A stretch of 64,000 nucleotides of DNA, taken from contig NZ_CP154840.1 of assembly GCF_047301505.1 (NCBI RefSeq), positions 1,984,001 through 2,048,000 on the forward strand, written 5' to 3'. Position 1 is the stretch's first letter. Every line of letters starts with the position of its first letter. The position numbers and the translations under genes were made by a program. The notes under the pieces were generated by a model. The model ran no database searches. It was not told the DNA's origin and saw only the letters and a program-made list of their open reading frames with translations. The DNA is from Lysinibacillus_B sp031181585. GTDB lineage: Bacteria > Bacillota > Bacilli > Bacillales_A > Planococcaceae. Shown here one piece after another: positions 61,855 to 64,000 of this stretch.

Positions 61855-63678
61855 ATGATAGGACATACAAAAGAGGTAGAAGCCGAATCAATCACTTCAT
61901 CTATTCCTTTACAGCAATTAATTGAACGATTCAAATCTTTACACGGTCTAATAAGCCAAAATACGTATATTAAAGACACGTCGCACCGTTTAAAACGCAT
62001 ACTTGACGATGCACTCTCACCTGCTACAATCCTCGTAATCGGGAAGGAAAGAGTAGGTAAGTCTACGGTAATTAATGGCTTGTTAGGACGAGAAGTATTA
62101 ACTGTACATAATGAGCTTTCAACAAGCGCAAATACGTTTATTCGATATGGAGAGGAAGAATGCATCAGGGCTGTGTTCCTCGATGGCATGGTAGCTACGT
62201 TTGATATCGATAAAATTGAATTGTTAACTACCTCGGATGTTGAAGTTGCCCAAATCATCCGGGAGTATATCGATTATGTAGAAGTATTTATCAATCATGA
62301 TTTTTTGAAAAACGTGACATTTGTTGACTCCATGGCCCTGCAAATGCCAACTGGACAGTCTGCATATTTTTCAGAACTGCTTGTTGAAAGAGCGGATGAA
62401 ATTTTCTGGGTGATCCGCAATGGAGAAGAGGCTACCTACGCAGAGCTCTCTCTGCTGGAAAAATATAACCAACGTGATATAAAGCCCCATTTCATTATCA
62501 ATGGAATCGATACTGGCGATGCGGCTGATTTTGCTGTATCTGAAAAGATACGTTACGGTGATCAAGTAGGCTATATGTATCCTGTCTCTGCCAAAATGGC
62601 TCTGCTTGCAGGTCTGACACAAGATTCACAGATGCTTGAGGAGTCAGGTTATTTGGAACTGATGGAGTTGATTGCGGCCTTATCAGAGAATAAGGGAAAA
62701 AAAATAGAGCATATAATCGACCGATTGATTGATTGGCTGAATTATTTCCATAAGGAAATCGAATATATTAAAACAAGAGAGCCTTATCAATCTGCTATGG
62801 AAAGCTTAAAGCAATACGCTGGAGAAGAGGAGTTTGAGTATACTCGCCAGCAGCGGGATATCGCATTATTAAGTGCTTATAAACAAGAATGCCAGCAAGT
62901 ATGCAATGTCTTCAAGTCTGTCGAGACGCTGTATCAGCTATTGCAAACGCTGACGAGTGAACTATACTTGCGCGACGAGAAGATTGAAGAATTTGAATAT
63001 TATGCCCTGCACTACCAGCAGTCAGTCCGTGAATACCGGAAGCTCCATGTCGAGTACATGCAGGCATACGGCGTCCTTGATACGCAGCACCGTAAAGCGT
63101 TCGGCAAGGGAATCGAGAAGGGGAATCCTGCTCAATATAATGAAAATATTTCGGTCATGCGGGAAAAACGCAACCTAGATCAGCTGCAAACAAAGTGTGA
63201 GGCGCTTTATAATACGATAAAACGCCATGAAACGCTCGTGCTTGAAAACTTGTATAGTACGCAAAATCATTTAGTCGAGCTCGCACAAAAAAGATTATCC
63301 GGCATTATACGCCAAGTGGAGGATCTAAATGGTCAGCGTAAACGTGAAAAGAAAGAAGTAAGATCTTCGGTCGAAAAAATCCTTGAATTCAGCTGTCTTG
63401 AAGATGCACAGCGTTTCATTGAGGAAGCGGTCAAGCCTTATTTACTGAACGGTCTTTTTGAACTTTCAGGAAAGCAGCAAGTGATGATTGAACATACAAT
63501 CGATAAAATCTTGAGCGTTGATTTATCACATGAAGAAGTAAGTATAGCACCAGGACAGGCAGAAGACCTGAAGCTTCAGGAAGAATTCGACGCTGGTTTT
63601 ACAGTATGTCCACTCCGTCTGACAGAGGCAGATGTCGTATCAGATATACCAGAACCACCCGTACCATTACATGTATAA
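61855..63678 (+). CDS. Dynamin-like GTPase family protein
   Basis: 607 residues. N-terminal dynamin-type G domain: G1 GKERVGKST (about 70-78), G2 threonines in ELSTSANTFI, but G3 reads FVDSMALQ (the DxxG glycine is lost) and G4 reads IINGIDTGD (NKxD-like with Gly for Lys). The rest (about 280-600) is long alpha-helical coiled-coil with EVRSSVEKILEF. It lacks a strong membrane segment. ATG 61855 follows AAAGGGG by 8 bases; TATAAT at 61819 leaves no room for a leader before ATG 61834. Nucleotide use is uncertain. Terminator at 63681. Confidence 0.75.
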   Translation: MIGHTKEVEAESITSSIPLQQLIERFKSLHGLISQNTYIKDTSHRLKRILDDALSPATILVIGKERVGKSTVINGLLGREVLTVHNELSTSANTFIRYGEEECIRAVFLDGMVATFDIDKIELLTTSDVEVAQIIREYIDYVEVFINHDFLKNVTFVDSMALQMPTGQSAYFSELLVERADEIFWVIRNGEEATYAELSLLEKYNQRDIKPHFIINGIDTGDAADFAVSEKIRYGDQVGYMYPVSAKMALLAGLTQDSQMLEESGYLELMELIAALSENKGKKIEHIIDRLIDWLNYFHKEIEYIKTREPYQSAMESLKQYAGEEEFEYTRQQRDIALLSAYKQECQQVCNVFKSVETLYQLLQTLTSELYLRDEKIEEFEYYALHYQQSVREYRKLHVEYMQAYGVLDTQHRKAFGKGIEKGNPAQYNENISVMREKRNLDQLQTKCEALYNTIKRHETLVLENLYSTQNHLVELAQKRLSGIIRQVEDLNGQRKREKKEVRSSVEKILEFSCLEDAQRFIEEAVKPYLLNGLFELSGKQQVMIEHTIDKILSVDLSHEEVSIAPGQAEDLKLQEEFDAGFTVCPLRLTEADVVSDIPEPPVPLHV

Positions 63679-63680
63679 GA

Positions 63681-63719
63681 AAACGGCACAAACCACAAGT
63701 TGGGTTTGTGCCGTTTTTT
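63681..63719 (+). terminator. Terminator of dynamin-like gene
   Basis: AAACGGCACAAACC (63681-63694) with GGTTTGTGCCGTTT (63703-63716), T6. Confidence 0.9.
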
Positions 63720-63866
63720 ATGGAGGAAGGAAGCTTTTGATGCATGATTCTTCCGATATTGCATCAGCTGCGGTGTGAAAATAAACTGCAAGTGAACATA
63801 GCATGTAAATGGCTTTACCGGTATTCAAGCAGCAGAATTCAAAGAAGAAAAGGGGGCAGTACTATC

Positions 63867-64000
63867 ATGGATCATGTAACAAACGCGCATAAACAAGAAT
63901 CAATAAAATCCTTTCAGTCAACAATCCGTAAGTCCGAAAATGCGTTGGCTCAAATGACGCAGAAAGGTGCTAATACAACCTTGCTGGAAAAACGACTCAA
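63867..64000 (+). CDS. Unidentified protein, cut by window end
   Basis: ATG preceded by AGGGGGC 10 bases upstream; open through the last base (44 codons). Starts MDHVTNAHKQESIKSFQSTI, then RKSENALAQMTQKGANTTLL. Hydrophilic and helical; not named. Not part of the dynamin-like gene, which has its own terminator. Confidence 0.5.
   Translation, partial: MDHVTNAHKQESIKSFQSTIRKSENALAQMTQKGANTTLLEKRL

Noticed and set aside
1..64000. rRNA, tRNA, CRISPR arrays, prophage, defence islands
   Set aside because: Not seen anywhere in the window; the AAA ATPase at 1632 has no nuclease or toxin partner.

Overview
The window looks like chromosomal DNA of a low-GC, endospore-forming member of the Bacillales, probably Planococcaceae (Lysinibacillus/Solibacillus-like). 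The family placement is inference. Support comes from a complete GerA-GerB-GerC germinant receptor operon behind a sigma-G-like promoter, the ccdA-CheY-like-ccdC cluster, a T-box in the ilv-leu cluster, the DUF1659/DUF2922/YvrJ trio and many strong AGGAGG ribosome sites. I saw no rRNA, tRNA, CRISPR array, prophage or full-length insertion sequence.

Layout. 1-4.3 kb: small membrane proteins, an ABC-like ATPase, and an XRE regulator/membrane protein pair controlled from twin palindromes. 4.5-13.7 kb: a MASE3-GGDEF-EAL protein, a muramoyl-alanine amidase, a YhaQP-type ABC exporter behind an ECF-type promoter, and a heterodimeric BmrCD-type multidrug exporter. 13.9-29.4 kb: RarD, a degenerate GIY-YIG protein, the CcdA cluster, VOC and AraC/GyrI proteins, a GNAT pseudogene, a sigma factor divergent from a VOC gene, an S41 peptidase-like protein, a DUF2621 protein, the DUF1659-DUF2922-YvrJ trio, a SCO copper chaperone, an SDR and an azoreductase. 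29.6-37.4 kb: metI-metC, MscL, a lytic transglycosylase, a GlsB-like stress protein, nicotinamidase, and a PLP aldolase-like/ALO oxidase pair. 37.4-48.1 kb: the branched-chain amino acid cluster ilvD-[T-box]-ilvB-ilvH-ilvC-leuA-leuB-leuC-leuD, a complete set except for the final transaminase and threonine deaminase. 48.2-64 kb: YwqG-like and TmrB-like proteins, a flavin monooxygenase, PH/Nudix, the ger operon, a nucleotidyltransferase, two zinc-ribbon membrane proteins, SulP and a dynamin-like GTPase.

The most unusual signal is a ~200-bp non-coding element present twice (9801-9999 and 32037-32236). Each copy sits inside a Rho-independent terminator and is flanked by a 22 to 29-bp direct repeat of the terminator hairpin itself. 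The two copies are about 90% identical by hand count, have imperfect terminal inverted repeats (CAG..TG..GACAAA) and carry two internal hairpin systems. The target repeat leaves a complete terminator on the far side, so insertion should not abolish termination. This looks like a terminator-targeting MITE-like element. Most of the rest of the window is ordinary core genome.
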